Shown piece by piece: positions 40,835 to 54,500 of a stretch of DNA of 64,000 nt. Both the position numbers and the translations under genes were made by a program. Below the pieces are notes generated by a model that was not told the origin of the DNA, searched no databases, and was given only the letters and a program-made list of their open reading frames with translations. This stretch comes from Zoroaster sp. YZ-2022 (lineage: Eukaryota > Echinodermata > Asteroidea > Forcipulatida > Zoroasteridae): assembly GCA_029582265.1 (NCBI GenBank), contig CM055831.1, forward strand, positions 29,388,189-29,452,188, read 5' to 3'. Each line of letters opens with the position of its first letter. The stretch's first letter is position 1.

Positions 40835-41080
40835 TACAACATGGGTTATTATTGGCAAAAACCGCTTTAACCAACATGCTTACTTTATTTGAATCAAGAG
40901 AGGCTCTATTGGCAGATTCAGGGGAGGCAAATGGTGCATGTATCCCCGTTTTCTATCGCCGAACGTGTAAATTTAACATTTCTCCCCCTTCTTTTGGTTG
41001 TGTTCCCCATTTTTTGCAATGTACCCCTTTTTTCGATACATTGGATCCGCCCCTGTAGGCTCTCAGTATAAGCTTACATT
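40835..41080 (-). repeat. Interspersed repeat, reversed copy of 19785-20060
   Basis: Its reverse complement aligns with 19785-20060 over the whole length, including GGGGCGGATCC and AACCAAAAGAAGGGGGAGAA. It abuts the palindromic element at 41081. Confidence 0.7.
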
Positions 41081-41303
41081 TTAAAGGGGCAGTATCGTCA
41101 CGATCAGAGCAGACTTTCGACAGGGCGTGGAATCGGTGTCCTAGTTTAAGATGAACACAGTGACTGAAAATTACAGGCTCATTTATGCAGCAGCAACGGT
41201 AATAAGACCTTATCGTGTGGGGTATTATTTTCAGGTACTGACTTAATATCAAACTAGTACTCAGATTCCATGCCCTGTTGATCGTATAACGATATTGCCC
41301 TTT
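41081..41303. mobile_element. Palindromic element, TTAAAGGG family
   Basis: Left end TTAAAGGGGCAGTATCGTCA; the right end is slightly eroded (CGTATAACGATATTGCCCTT). Full length otherwise. Confidence 0.82.
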
Positions 41304-42082
41304 GTCTAGCAGTGAGAACGAGAAAGATCTTGGGGAGGAAGTTGTGGTTGATGTTGCTCTGTTTTGCTTGCATGTAATTTGAGCCAATATATTTTCTGTT
41401 TGAAACAGATCACAGATCCCTATAGTGCTCGTTACGCCGAGTGAAGTTATTTTGACCATTTTCAAGTGACCAATGGCAGTGACCTGGCAGTAATTTAGTT
41501 ATTACACATTTACACAGCTCACACACAGATCTCTGTCGTTAGTTATTAGTGGACCACACATCATGTGATGAGATCAACTATTTTTGCCATTACGCCTTCG
41601 CTCCAAAAAGATGAGTACAATAGTAAATTTATACTATTGGACGCTTGCGCGACTTACATAAAAATGACCAGCCCCGCATTATATAAAAGTTAAACATGAT
41701 TTTAATAACTAATAGTACACATTAAAATACAGAAAGAAACAAAAGCAACAAGAAATTTAAAAATACATAATTATGAGACCCACTCCCATATGCATAAACC
41801 ACGGTGTATACAATTAATAAACATCAGGAATTAAAGTCATGATATTTGGATGAAGATAAATGAGAGGCATTAGGTTGCCTCCACCACTCCACGTTCATAT
41901 CGGTAACTACTGCTCACCGTGTTTTTCGAGAAAGCATTTTTTAGGCAACAAGTGCAAGGCCACCTAAGTTAACTGGTAAACATATGTTTTAACTGAGCGA
42001 GTTCATAGTTGCAATGTGTGCTCACTGAAGCGACAAAGCCTAGTTGCTGATTTTTTTTCCGGCGTCAGAATACAAAGGTCGG

Positions 42083-42118
42083 CTATAAGTGCGGATCTCA
42101 GTCGCTCTCTGGCTTAAG
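42083..42118 (+). promoter_or_regulatory. Candidate promoter and non-coding exon 1 of gene B
   Basis: A CTATAAGT motif at 42083-42090 is followed by CAGTCGCTCTCTGG and a strong donor, TTAAG|GTGAGT (junction 42118/42119). Paired with the acceptor at 42327 this gives a ~209-nt 5'-UTR intron. If CTATAAG is the TATA box, the non-coding exon would be very short. Inferred only. Confidence 0.35.
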
Positions 42119-42317
42119 GTGAGTTTCCTCTCTCTCCTCCCCCCAAAAAGACACATTTCCGTTGTTTAATTCTTGTTTTTGATGACGTCATGATGACGAT
42201 TGGAAGTAAACAGTCTGGTGTGCAGCTCATTAGAAGCATTCAACAACATTATATCAAGATTAAATACTCGTTTTCATAAACTGTGTATGATTTTATATTT
42301 TTCTGATCCATAACTTC

Positions 42318-42327
42318 CCTGCTACAG
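42318..42327 (+). promoter_or_regulatory. Probable 3' splice site of the 5'-UTR intron, gene B
   Basis: CCTGCTACAG followed by CTCTGCACGC, 26 nt before the ATG at 42354. It mirrors the acceptor before gene A's start. Confidence 0.5.
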
Positions 42328-42353
42328 CTCTGCACGCTTACCGAAGAACATAA

Positions 42354-42503
42354 ATGATGACGGCGATTCGGCGTTCATTTCACTGGGCGGACTATTTAGT
42401 CTTCGTGGCCATGTTGTTGACTTCGTCTGCAATCGGTATATTCTATGCTTTCATGAGTAGAAGACATAATTCATCAGGAGAATTTATGTTAGCCAGTAGA
42501 ACG
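42354..42503 (+). CDS. Gene B exon 1 (residues 1-50)
   Basis: Two adjacent ATGs; the first is chosen. Encodes FHWADYLVFVAMLLTSSAIG, then IFYAFMSRRHNSSGEFMLAS. Ends AGAACG before GTATGT, phase 0. Too short for a long open frame; supported by alignment with gene A. Confidence 0.9.
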
Positions 42504-45500
42504 GTATGTTATTTTTCATATTGATTAAATATCACTTATGAAATTTTACTTAACATTTATAGCAACCGTGTTTTCCCATTGGCGATTCCAGGAGGCATTT
42601 ATCTCTGATAAGTTCCTTCAATTGGATCAACAAAGGAATTTGATACAGTTGATTATTCACTTTTCCGTCACAAGAATTGAAGGAGATGAACTTCAATGGA
42701 TAAGTTATTTATACAAAAGAACTCGGCCGGTAATCGTTAGCAGTATAGTCAATATGACAACATACTGTACCTTTAACCCATGGAGTCCCAAAAGGACCGA
42801 TTTTGGGGCCGCGGTTGATGTTTAACATTATTATATCCTAATGATTTTCCAGATCTTAAAACTAAATCAGTGATAATAATTTACGCTAATGATACCAACA
42901 ATTCCTTGATAATGACATGAAACAGGTGAAAATGGCTCTATCACATAAATAAATAAATAAATAAATAAAATTTTACTGATCAATGTCATCTTAAAGAGTA
43001 TTCAAAACTGCATTATGGCAAATTTTAGTGAGCTTTCTCAATGTTTTTTTGTTAATGAAAGGCCTGTCTTACTAAGGCCTATCTTTTTCGAAACTTCTTA
43101 TTTTGTGTCGCTATTCCAATTTGAAAGTACCAATCAATAATCTGAGTATCCCTACGGGGTCATCTTGCATAAACCGATTTTTGGGGGTTTTTTTGGGTGG
43201 GGGAGGTTCTTTGTTTAGCCTGCAATCTCCTGACGCGCTAGACAAATGAGACAGTTAGGAAAGGAATCTGTCCTAAAAATGTTATACCTGGGCCTGAGAA
43301 TTGAAATTAAAAATGTGACAAATTAATGTCAATTGATGAAATTGAATTCTTGATCAACCGCTTGCAGATGATTCTGATGAAATTAAATAAACGTTTCAGT
43401 CATGAGAACTAGTCTATACACTAACAAAAACAAGATTAGACAACACCATCATTTGCATAAATCTTTGTGGTAAATATTATTGAATTTATACCAATGAAGA
43501 ATTTCTCCAATAGCATCAATAAGTATTTCAATGGATTGTGCCTGTTAAAGTATTTAAATTGATAATTGCAGTCAATATTGTGTACCGATGTTAATGATGT
43601 AGCAAATTAAGTTGACCAATTGTAATAATTATATTATCGTATATTATGCAAATAATATTCATTAAATAAACGCACGCTATACTTTATCTGTAATTCATAA
43701 ATGCCAAAGACAGTTTAGACAATGTGATTGGACAAAACGTAATCACGTGGGGTGCAACATATTCGAAATACAACATATAGATTCCTGCAATGCTGACATC
43801 ATGAAACGTTTGTTGAAGTTAAGCTTGTGTCCACGTAGCTAGCCACGTAGGTCAGACTCTTTGGACTTGACCATGATTGGGCTCTCATAGCATAAAGCTT
43901 GCTGACGGGGAGCTTAGGGTGACGATAGCAGTGCCCGGCAAACTTGAGCCTTCTTGCACAGCTCTTTTCGGGAGTCCTAAACCTGACACCAAGAACCTCA
44001 CGTAGCATTCTGGTGTAGCAGCCGTCTAGTTGTTTTTCAAGCACTGATGTTAATGTCCATGCTTCTCATCCATAGAGCAGCACTGATTCAACAGTAGCCA
44101 TGAATAGCTGTAGTTTTAGGCTTCTACAAAAACGGTGGTGTTAAAACTACACCATTGGTGTTTATATTAGGCAACTCGCACAATATAAACACCATGGAAG
44201 AATAAAGTTGACACCACTGGTGTTATTTTAACACCACAGTTTTTGCAGTGCACTCATGTTCATACACTATACCATACCATACTATGAAGTGCTTTCAAGG
44301 ACAGAGCTTTTCTCACCTTGATGTCTCTGCCTGTGTTGTCAATCCAAGTCCCAATATGTTTGACTCTAAATGACTCTAAAACTAAAAGTATTTTGAGGTG
44401 ACAATTTCAGTCAATATTACGTACCGTAATTTCAGTCCAATATTACATAGTCTATATGCAAATGAATACTGGGGTATGCAAATGAGGGAACTATCCAATC
44501 ACATCAGTTTGTATCATACAGTGTCCGAGTCCGTGTCCCAAGTCATATGGGTCGAGTCCGAGTCCGAGCCACGAATCACGAAGGTCGAGTGAGTGCGAGT
44601 CACAAGTCACTTGACATCAATTTTGCTAAACCCAAGATTTATTTCCAAATTTAACATTATTTCTTTTACTGGTCTTATTTTATTTAACTTAAAATTTAAC
44701 AACTCATTGAATGTTACCGTAAAATGGGGTAACTTTGGCAGGTTTTCCATACATACTGGAACAATATTTTGTTATGGTCATATCAGTGTCCTTAATTTAT
44801 TATTGTATATGACTATTGGGACATACTTTACCCTACTGAATATAAACATTCATAATTAATTAATCCATGTATCCCTAGAGGCACATAATATATGCTGCCA
44901 AAGTTGCCCCAGGTTTGGGGCAACTTTGGCAGGTCATATAATAAGTATCAAATGTATGAGAAAAACACAACAAAGATGGAAAATTAAGTGTCATGTACCC
45001 AATTGCTTAAAGCAATTGCTTTATTCACACATAAAACTGTTTATAGTACATATTTTAATTATTAATATAATTTTGACATGGCAACAATAATTGTTGCTAT
45101 GGCAACCATGGATTGCAAATATCTGTGAGTATTTTGTTTTCTCCATACCCAAGTTTTTCATAAGTCACGTTTGGTATTGTGAGTTTGTTTTCTTTCTTTT
45201 CATACTGAATTAAAATAAAAAGAAAATTAAGACACTTTATGAAGTGCACTTTCAGTATGCATAGGAAAGTGGTACAAGCATAATTACTTATACGGTAACT
45301 ATGGAAACACAGAATTTATACTGTGATCAATAATAACTTTGTAGAAAAACACTGTAAAAATCTATTTTGAGTATCGACTTCAGAATTTCAAGACCAGATT
45401 GTAGTTTTAAAATGAATACAAGAATGTAGGCCCCCAATAATAATTTGATGTTACAGTGTACCGGGTACTATGCCTCTTATATTTTCATAAAAAAGCCGCT

Positions 45501-48500
45501 TTCTAAAATTTGGTGGAAAATAATTTGAAGTTACACACACAAATGGCAACAGTAGTTAGGCTTGTATATGGCACCATTACATTTGCCACACACCCAGCCA
45601 AGACAAAATACACACTGCAGCCACTCTGGGCCCTTATATTTAGCATAATCAACCTTACACAATTGACACAAATCATCAGTAATGTCCGAGTCTGATTCTG
45701 AGTCCAATTCAGAGTCTGAGTTTGACGTGTTTGATATTTTTGGTTGTGCCTGAGTACCCGATGTACTGGCACCTGCATCTTGGGACTCAAGTGTTATCTG
45801 TGCACTAGGTTGTATTTTTTGCCACGCTTTCTCTAGGTTGCTGTTTATGTCCACGATTTTCTTTTTAGAAGCTCGATGAGCGATGCATCCATCACATGTT
45901 TTGTAACTGCATGCTTCCGATACCTCGCAAATATTTGCGAACCATAGTGTCCTGTGAATAAAAAATAATGAACAAACAAATGATAAATAAAATATTTCAA
46001 ATCTATAGTATAGGGACCTAACCCTGGGCCTGGCTAAACCAATACAATCAAGGAAATGAAAACAGACTCCTTAAGTTAAATGTAGCTATGATCCTAGTGT
46101 AATGTCACCATGATTTCAAAAATATTTCACAAGATTGATTAATATGGCCCCCTATTTTGTACAGTCTTTACAGCAGCAAATACAAAATTCATACATGTAT
46201 CATGTCATGTGATGTTATGCAAGCCAAAAGTGGAAAAACATGTTAATAAAATACTCCAGTTTATCACGTTTATTTTAATTAAATGCACGATTAGATGCCC
46301 CAAAACAGTAGACCTTATGCCGCAGCTGACGTTAGAAGTTAGATTTGGGTTCCTTTTGAAAAGGATCATTCAACCATGATTCAACAAAAACAAGTTCGTT
46401 CTTTATATACCAACGTTACATGTACAGTACATAACCGTTAGATTGCAAACAATCCCCATCAACTCTCTTCTTTTGTTAGGTGGATTTCTAACACAAAATA
46501 ACGTTACAAAAACCACCCATCCAATGTCTATGATAAACATACTATACATACCTGTCAGATTTTTCAAGGATGGCGTTCGATTTTTGAAGATCGCTGAATG
46601 ACAAATAACGTCTCGGAAGAACAGCAAATAAAAGCTTTTCTTTACATTTGACTACAGGTCAGGGGTCTTTGCTTAGTTAGCCTCTTTCAAAGTCTTTCAA
46701 AATTAAATTATAACATATTTAAATAGGCACTATAAATTCATTTATGTCACATAAAAAAAATACTATTAACTGTAAAGTATTACTATAAACTGAAAAAGTT
46801 TAATGATTTATTAAAAATATAACATTTCAAGATTCCATCTCACCAAAAATTACCTCATCAATAGCGCACAGTACGAAGCTACCCTCAAAAGAATGCGCGG
46901 AGGGGCGTTCTGCCAAAGTTACCCAGGGTGCCAAAGTTACCCCATTTTACGGTATATGTCTTATGCTTTACTTTGATTAATACAACATGTTTGGAAATCA
47001 TCACATCCATATACGATCAGCGCTCTCACTATTTTATTTATTTGTTTCCATCTGTCCCTTAAGGGGCTCCCAGTGCTACGGCGACCTCGGAAATAATTGT
47101 CATATCCCAATAAATTAAATGGCATATCAAGGATTCCGTACAGCTCAATTTTTTTGAGGTAACGAAATATTATTTCGAGGGAACGAAATGATTTCGAGGG
47201 AACGAAATGATTTTGAGGGAACGAAATGATTTCGAGGCAACGAAATAATTTATTTCATTCCCACGAAATGTTATTTCGAGGGAACGAAATGTTATTTCGA
47301 GGGAACGAAATGTTATTTCGAGGGAACGAAATGATTTCGAGGGAACGAAATAATATTTCGAGCGAACGAAATAATATTTCGAGGGAACGAAATACATTTC
47401 CTCCTTTTTTTTTACATTCCCGATTTTTGTTTACTTGTCCCCTTAGGGGCTCCGTAGAACCAGACCAAATCATGGTGGCTAAGAGAGGCAAAACGTTCAT
47501 TCCCCTATGTGAAAAAGTCGTTTAAAACACAGCGCGGCAGAATTCCAATCGATCCAGCAATTTTTGCTGCAATTAATTGGACATCGTTTTATAGCAAACT
47601 AAAAATGCCTACTCGCGGTCTGAGGCGACGCGCGCGGAGACAAGAAACCGGAGACTTCTTGTTTGGCCTTATGTAGGTAGGCCTATCCGACTGTTGAGAT
47701 CCTGAGATAAATTATCTCGGGAAGACGACATCCTAAAAGTAGGATATCGTCAACCCGGGATAATTTATCTCGGGATAAATTAAATAATATTAAATAATAT
47801 TGAGTACAACAATGTTGATACAAGAGAATACAACTAGACAGTCTGCATGAATTTCATGAATGATGATTGTGATGATCGACATATGGTAGCTTGGAACAGA
47901 AATGTTTGTATAGCATATTAAATATGAATGTTATTTTATATTATTTACTTGTTTATTTTAAAACAAATTCCAGCAACTGTACACAAATTGCATAAAATAG
48001 CAATTGCAATAAGACTTTGATGGCAATCTTGGAATATTTACATGACTTTATGCATAGAGCAAGACTGGGCTAAGTCTCGTAATATCATCTAAAAACCATC
48101 TAAAACCGATTCTATCTAAAACCGATTCCATGCCCTATCGAAAGTCTGCTCTGATCGAGACGATATTGTCCATTTAAACTCGTTTCGCCAATAATCACAC
48201 TGGTTCATGATTACTGATGTTCTGCGTAAACATTATTGCCTACAAACCTTGCATTAATTAATTAAAGATGTATTGCTCGTGTTTTACCGGCAATTTCCGT
48301 AAATTTTTGTTTTCATGGGAACATTGATAAATTCCTGTTATGAATTGGATTATATGAAGTTACCTCATGCTGTTTTGGCAGACCGTGCGAGATTCAAACT
48401 AAATCCAATGTTTCAGGACTACTAACAAATTAGAAAGACTAGTAAAATGGTTACATAACTAGTGTTGTGGGTTACCATAAAATTCAAGATAATTTCAACC

Positions 48501-51500
48501 CCTGTATCTGCGTATGTTACACATTGTAAGTATCGGAAACAAAGCCACGCGATGAAGCGATACACAAATTAATCAAGCTAAAAAAGGATCAAATTCGTTT
48601 GAAATAATACAATGATTTAGGGTGGCGTAGAATTTTCAAACACTCAAAAATGTAGTCAAAAATGTAGTCCATCCACGTTTCCATGCGATTCCGATCGCAT
48701 TACTACAACGGAATAGGATGCACGGTATCAATTTTATAAAACTGTTCGCATTGTTTAAAACACTATTTTGCAAGATGTTTTTTAATGTTTAAAAAAAATA
48801 GTGAATATTGGGTATGTTGCCGTCGATTCCGAGTCACAAACATCGAGTCCGAGTCCGAGGGTCGAGTCCAAGTCCGAGTCTGAGACATTGTTAATCGTGA
48901 CTGAGTCTGAGTCCAAGGCACCAAAAATGTGGCTCTAGTCGGACTTTTACATTGGCCTAGTTATTGCAGGTATGCGAACACATGGTGTTATCCATAAACC
49001 TGATCGATCTAATCTACCATGCAAAGCTTCAAAACCACTTTTATGGTAAATTGAAACCGTGGATTTTTATATTTTTTATACCTCTATCTGTTGGAAAAAC
49101 CTCCCTCCCAATATGTTCTTTTTTTAAATATGTTTAATGGGTCTAAATTGTGGGTACGACAGTTATTTGAGTTGTATTCTAGGCCTTTCTGCAGAAAAAA
49201 AACAATCCAACGGTCACACAAGCTTGTCAAAGAAACTCCTTGGTAAATTTAGTGCTACCGATGGATTGAAGTGTTCAAACATTTCCAAAAATATTCAAAT
49301 TACTCGTGACTCTCACTCCACATTTCGGCATAGTTCGGAAAGTAAGTCAGAGGATACGCTCTATTTGGAAATGTTGAATGTTGTTTTGATTTTTTCAACG
49401 ATGCTTGGCGCGGCAAGTCATGTTATGTTTTTGTCATTCAAATTAGCCCCAAAATTTGGTTTACCCCCAAGTTGAAATCATATCTAGCCACTTTTTGTGA
49501 TGCTTGGTTTTAAGCGGAACGGTAGGGGTAAGGGTACGCCGACAAACATACAGTTTATAACACAGTTCCTACACATACAAAAAAAATGTCAGCTTTTTAA
49601 AGAGCTATATTGAAATGATTGCTCATTCTGCACGATCCCAATTATCAATCAGCAATTATTCATCCCTCAAAAATGAAAGTCTGGCCTTGATTTTATTTCA
49701 CATTTGTCATTACCACATCTATAATACTGAGGCCTATTAGACTTAGGCACATACACCCCCCTTTTTTAAAGGGAAAATGGGGTCAAATATATCCCTGTGT
49801 GGTAATTTGTGTGTTTTATTATTACAAAGAAACAAAGCACTCCCGTATAAATTAATACAAAAATGTAAATAAAAGAGTATAGGTTTAATATATCCTCTAT
49901 ATATCCCCAACTTGCAAATTTGTCTCAACCGAGATTGAATGGTGAGAATATTCGGGTTATGAATAAAACTATTAAGAGGAAAATCTCCCTTCCAATATTA
50001 TGCTCTATTTTAAGGGCATTCAATCGATCTAAATTGTGGGTACAACAATTAATTAAGTATTCTAGGCCTTTCCGCAGAAAAACCCAATCCAAAAGTCACA
50101 CAAGCTTGTCGAAGAAACTCCTTGGTAAATTTAGTGCTACCGATGGATTGAAGTGTTCGCTAACATAAAGATGACACCCAAACAGGACAAAGAAACAAAC
50201 AGATAATAAATATTTAAAAACAAAATTTCCTCCTTTTTTGCGCGAATTATTTTTTGACCTGACAAATTCTGGGGGGATGATCCTATGGACCATAACCCTG
50301 GGCCAAAAAGTGTGTGTGTGTGTGGGGGGGGGAGGGGGTTATATCCCCTCCACTCCCGGGATTTATGCCTGTGGTAATGGTACCAAACATCCTGAGAAGT
50401 TATTCCGTCTGACATGATGTGATGTTTGAGAATACATGAAAGGGTTGAATTATATAGTAGAAAATTTAAAATTTAAAATGAATCACGGGTCTGGTGTTAA
50501 GTAAAGACTGTTTTGGTAAAAAAATTATTCTTTGTTTGAGTAGTAATTAGTTCTGAAAAGAACTGGTTGGTTACAACTCGACGTTTCGATCAGTATGCTC
50601 TGATCGCATTCAGGAGAAAGGGGTATGGTGTTACATTTCCACATTAAATGAATATACACAAATCTGACTGCATTTTCACTATTATCTCGTTTAACTACAC
50701 GAATAAATAGGCTCAAACTTTCACAGGTTTGTTTGTGCACACCTGTCTTCATACAGTATGGATGCGTCTATTAACACTTTATAATTGGTGACAATTAATG
50801 AAATGTTTACCATGATTGCCTATAAAGATATGAGAAACCCCTGAATAAATATAATTAATAAATAGGTAGGATTTTAAGCTTTACATGATGGAAGTACAGT
50901 ATAAGTAAGGTCTGTGGTAGCACCATGTAAAAATATCTTACGAATTGAAAAAAATGTTGGTTCTCTTCAGGAGAATGTATTAAAGAAAGAAAGAAATTAA
51001 ATAATTAATTATTTTTATAAATTTTCTTTTTGTGTAGATGGGGTTCTTCCCTGTAACCATGTCTCTTATGGCGACTCTCTTTACCGGCATTTTTCTACAA
51101 GGTAGTGTGTCAGAGGCATACTTCAGAGGAATTCTACTGTACACTGGGACCGTCATACCGTTTGCAATCGGTGGAGCAATTTCAGGCGTAGTATTCATGC
51201 CAAAGTTCTACCAAATGGAACTGAAGAGTGTTTATCAGGTATTTGTCTTCGTTTTTTTCCAAGTCATAGTCAAATATTGTTGTCAACCATGGTTAGCAAA
51301 CTATGGGCGACCATCGGTGTTAAGGCAAAATAAAACATCAATTTAAAGGAAAAGTACAGCTTTGGTTATTCCCAGATTATCAAACTAACGAATTATTATC
51401 TACATGTATACAACTTACTTGGTGTAACGTTGGGACACGTAGAAATTATCCTGAGGAAATATTTAATCTGAAATGCTTTCATCTTAGAGAAAACGGGAAT

Positions 51501-54500
51501 TGTTATGCTGAATTTACAAAAGTTGCCGCCAGGTAACATTTTCTAAAACTTAAAAACAGAAAAAATAAGGGTTTGTTTTTGGTTTCTCAAAAATTTATTT
51601 TATTTTAATTTTATTTTTTAGTTTTATGATAAATAAAAATTTGAATTGAAAGAGCGTTATGGTTATGGAGAATTGGTTTGGGGACATTATTGAGCGACAC
51701 ATTATTGTTATTTAAATGTTATTCTAGCAATATATTATTATTAGCCGCAGGCCGAAATGTAGGAAAACAGTTGCTAAATCCATCGTGTTTATTGGGAAAT
51801 GGAATCAGGCGAGAGCAATGTACAGTGTACAACGGCGTGGGGTCATGAGAATTATAAAGTGTTCTAAACTTGGTCAGGGGTTTTTCTTTATTATTATGCA
51901 CAGTTGAAAAATAATGTATGCAAAAAAATATGTAAATTTCAAAGGATGATGCCAAATTCCAGGCCACCCAACAACCTTTACCTGAGCAAAACATAAATAT
52001 ATCATTCGGGTTCGAAACATTAATTTTGTATAAAAAAACGAAAACATTATTATTTGAGAAATTTCAAACCATTTTCGAATAATGATAGGAAATTTTTGGA
52101 ACATATATTTCGAGTATTTTTTTTACTTAACTTTGAACCTTGACATATGTATAAGGTTTTCTTCTTTCATTTGAATTTTGTAAGTGACTCGGACTCAGAC
52201 TCGACCCACATGACTCGTGACTCGGACTCGGACTCGGACTCGACCCACATGACTCGGGACTCGGACTCGGACTCGGACTCGACCCACATGACTCGGGACT
52301 CGGACTCGGACTCGGACTCGACCCACATGACTCGTGACTCCGACTCGGACTTGACCCACATGACTCGGGACTCGGACTCGGACTCGACCCACATGACTCG
52401 GGACTCGGACTCGGACTCGGACTCGACCCACATGACTCGGGACTCGGACTCGGACTCGGACTCGACCCACATGACTCGGACTCGGACTCGGACTCGACAC
52501 TGGGGACTCGGACTCGAGCTTTGAAGACTCGAATACAAGTCTGTGTATAATGTACAAATAAATGGTAACATATAATTGCCCCACAGTCAAATATTTTACC
52601 CTACTTTTACTCTTTAAAAAAGTGGGGTAGTTGTTCTGTGACCTCAATCAAAACATTTTCCGGCCGTAAAGTTTCTGGGCCCCTCCCTTGCATGATATTT
52701 GGCCACGCACCTGGCCCAAAACAAAATGGTGGAATGTCTGCCCAAAAGCTATAACAACTCAAAAATGAAATGATTTATCTTGGGCGCTATCATGGTCTAT
52801 AAAGCAATATTCATTTATTCAAAATAGTATTTAAAAATTAGATGCTTTGTCACCCATTTGGAATAGCAGTTTCCGTTCGGATAGGTTTTTTTTGGCCTCC
52901 ACTATTTTTTTTTCTGGAAGCGATACCGGTAATGTAAACATTCCAATATTCGTTCACAACCAATGTTGTGACACATCAAAACTAACATTACTGGTATACG
53001 TGATCTGAACACCTCTGTCATGCTGACTTCATCGGGTGTAAGAAAAACAGGTAAGACCTCATGGGAGAGAAACTGGCAACAAAGTTGCAATACTCAATTG
53101 AAATCCATTGGGGGATAAAATCAGGCGAGCCCGTTGCGCGAAACCAACATGTCTTTATAAGCTTAAGGATTTTAGTTGCTTTATATTAATGAAATCTGAG
53201 GCATATTTTAAGACAAAATTAGACAGAATTTTAACGTGTCCTTATCTTTTTTAAGGAAATGGTACAATTTTCAAACAAGAGGGATAAATATTGTTGGGAT
53301 CCGGATGATAGCGTTGGACATCGCCACTCTAAACTTATTGGGGGATAACCCCTTCCACCACCCCACACACACCTTCAATCACATCAAGATTTGTGTCAAC
53401 GACTGCAATTATAGGTTTGGTAAACTTAATCAGTAGACCACAGTGGCTGGGATTCAAATTATTTAGAAAATTAAGAAAAAAATTGCACGAACAAAATATT
53501 CCATGAAGTTGTTGTCTTATTAAAGTTTCAAAATTATCCCTGTGTTTGCAGTATATTGGCTTGCGTTTTAACGGTGCTGTGCAGTATTGCTGTTTATTCA
53601 TTGGGTACATCTATATGGTAAGTCATTATAATTGTGACACATGACCTCACTTGTTTACGAAAGAGTCTAAAGGTGAAACCTTTTGTATAAAAAGTGAAGA
53701 TTGAATATACTGTTTAAATAAATAAAAATCGCCATGCTTATCCTTGACACATGAGGGCGCTGTTTTGTGAGAACACAACAGGAACTCAGTGTTGCAGCTT
53801 ATTAAGTCTTTTACAATTATTATTATTATTTATTGAAACAAATTAATGGCTAGTAGACCTTTTATGCATGTATACTATGTTAAAGAGACAGTATCGTCAC
53901 GATCAGAGCAGACTATCAACAGGGCATGGAATCGGTGTCCTAGTTTAAGTGACTGAAAAATCCTGTCTCATTTATGCAGCAACGGTATTATTAAATATAA
54001 ACTTATCACATGGTTATCATTTTCAGTCAATTAGTTAATCTAAAACGAGCACTCCAATACAATGCCCTGTTGATCGTGACAATATTTGTATTTGTAACTA
54101 CCATTATTCTTTTGGAGGGTTACAAAATTGCCAAGATTTATTGCCATTTTGACAGATTCACCAATGCCAAGATTAGGGCAATTATTTAAAAATGAAGTAA
54201 TTAAGAAAATAATTGTTTTTACAGAAATTCAACTATACTCACTTTTCTTTATAAGTAGTTCAAACTGTACTTTTGTGTCGTCCAAAATGTCAGTCATTGC
54301 AACACTGTGGTTATTTTTAAACCAAGAATAAACATTGCACCACCACCTTGAACATGTTTGCTAGAGTACACAATAATTTTATTTAGTTGGACGTCGCTTT
54401 TATTATTATGATTATTTTTTATACAAAGAGAATTTGTGCTGAACAAGAATAAAGGTATGGACATACAAACAATTTAATAGCAGTTTTCTGTATGAAGGCT

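Larger units (their letters stand above)
35564..42080. other. Intergenic region between genes A and B
   Basis: About 6.5 kb with no supported gene. It holds copies of the TTAAAGGG palindromic element (35760, 36967, 40677, 41081), a hAT-like element (37635), the TAGGGCTGTGC element (40028), and the repeats at 38350 and 40835. Microsatellites (ATT)n at about 38630 and (CCA)n at about 39350 are also present. Confidence 0.6.

Noticed and set aside
40953..41465. 170-codon minus-strand frame
   Set aside because: It crosses a palindromic element and an interspersed repeat; other copies of those repeats do not keep the frame.
47170..47525. Repeat proteins on both strands around 47.3 kb
   Set aside because: Shadows of a tandem GAACGAAAT array that contains inverted CGAAAT/ATTTCG motifs.
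49137..49475. 112-codon open frame as a gene
   Set aside because: Part of it is duplicated at 49970-50163 without keeping the frame beyond the shared ~30 residues, and there are no supporting splice sites.
52147..52647. Ser/Asp-rich or Arg/Val-rich proteins on both strands
   Set aside because: Three overlapping frames across a GACTCG minisatellite; composition alone explains them.
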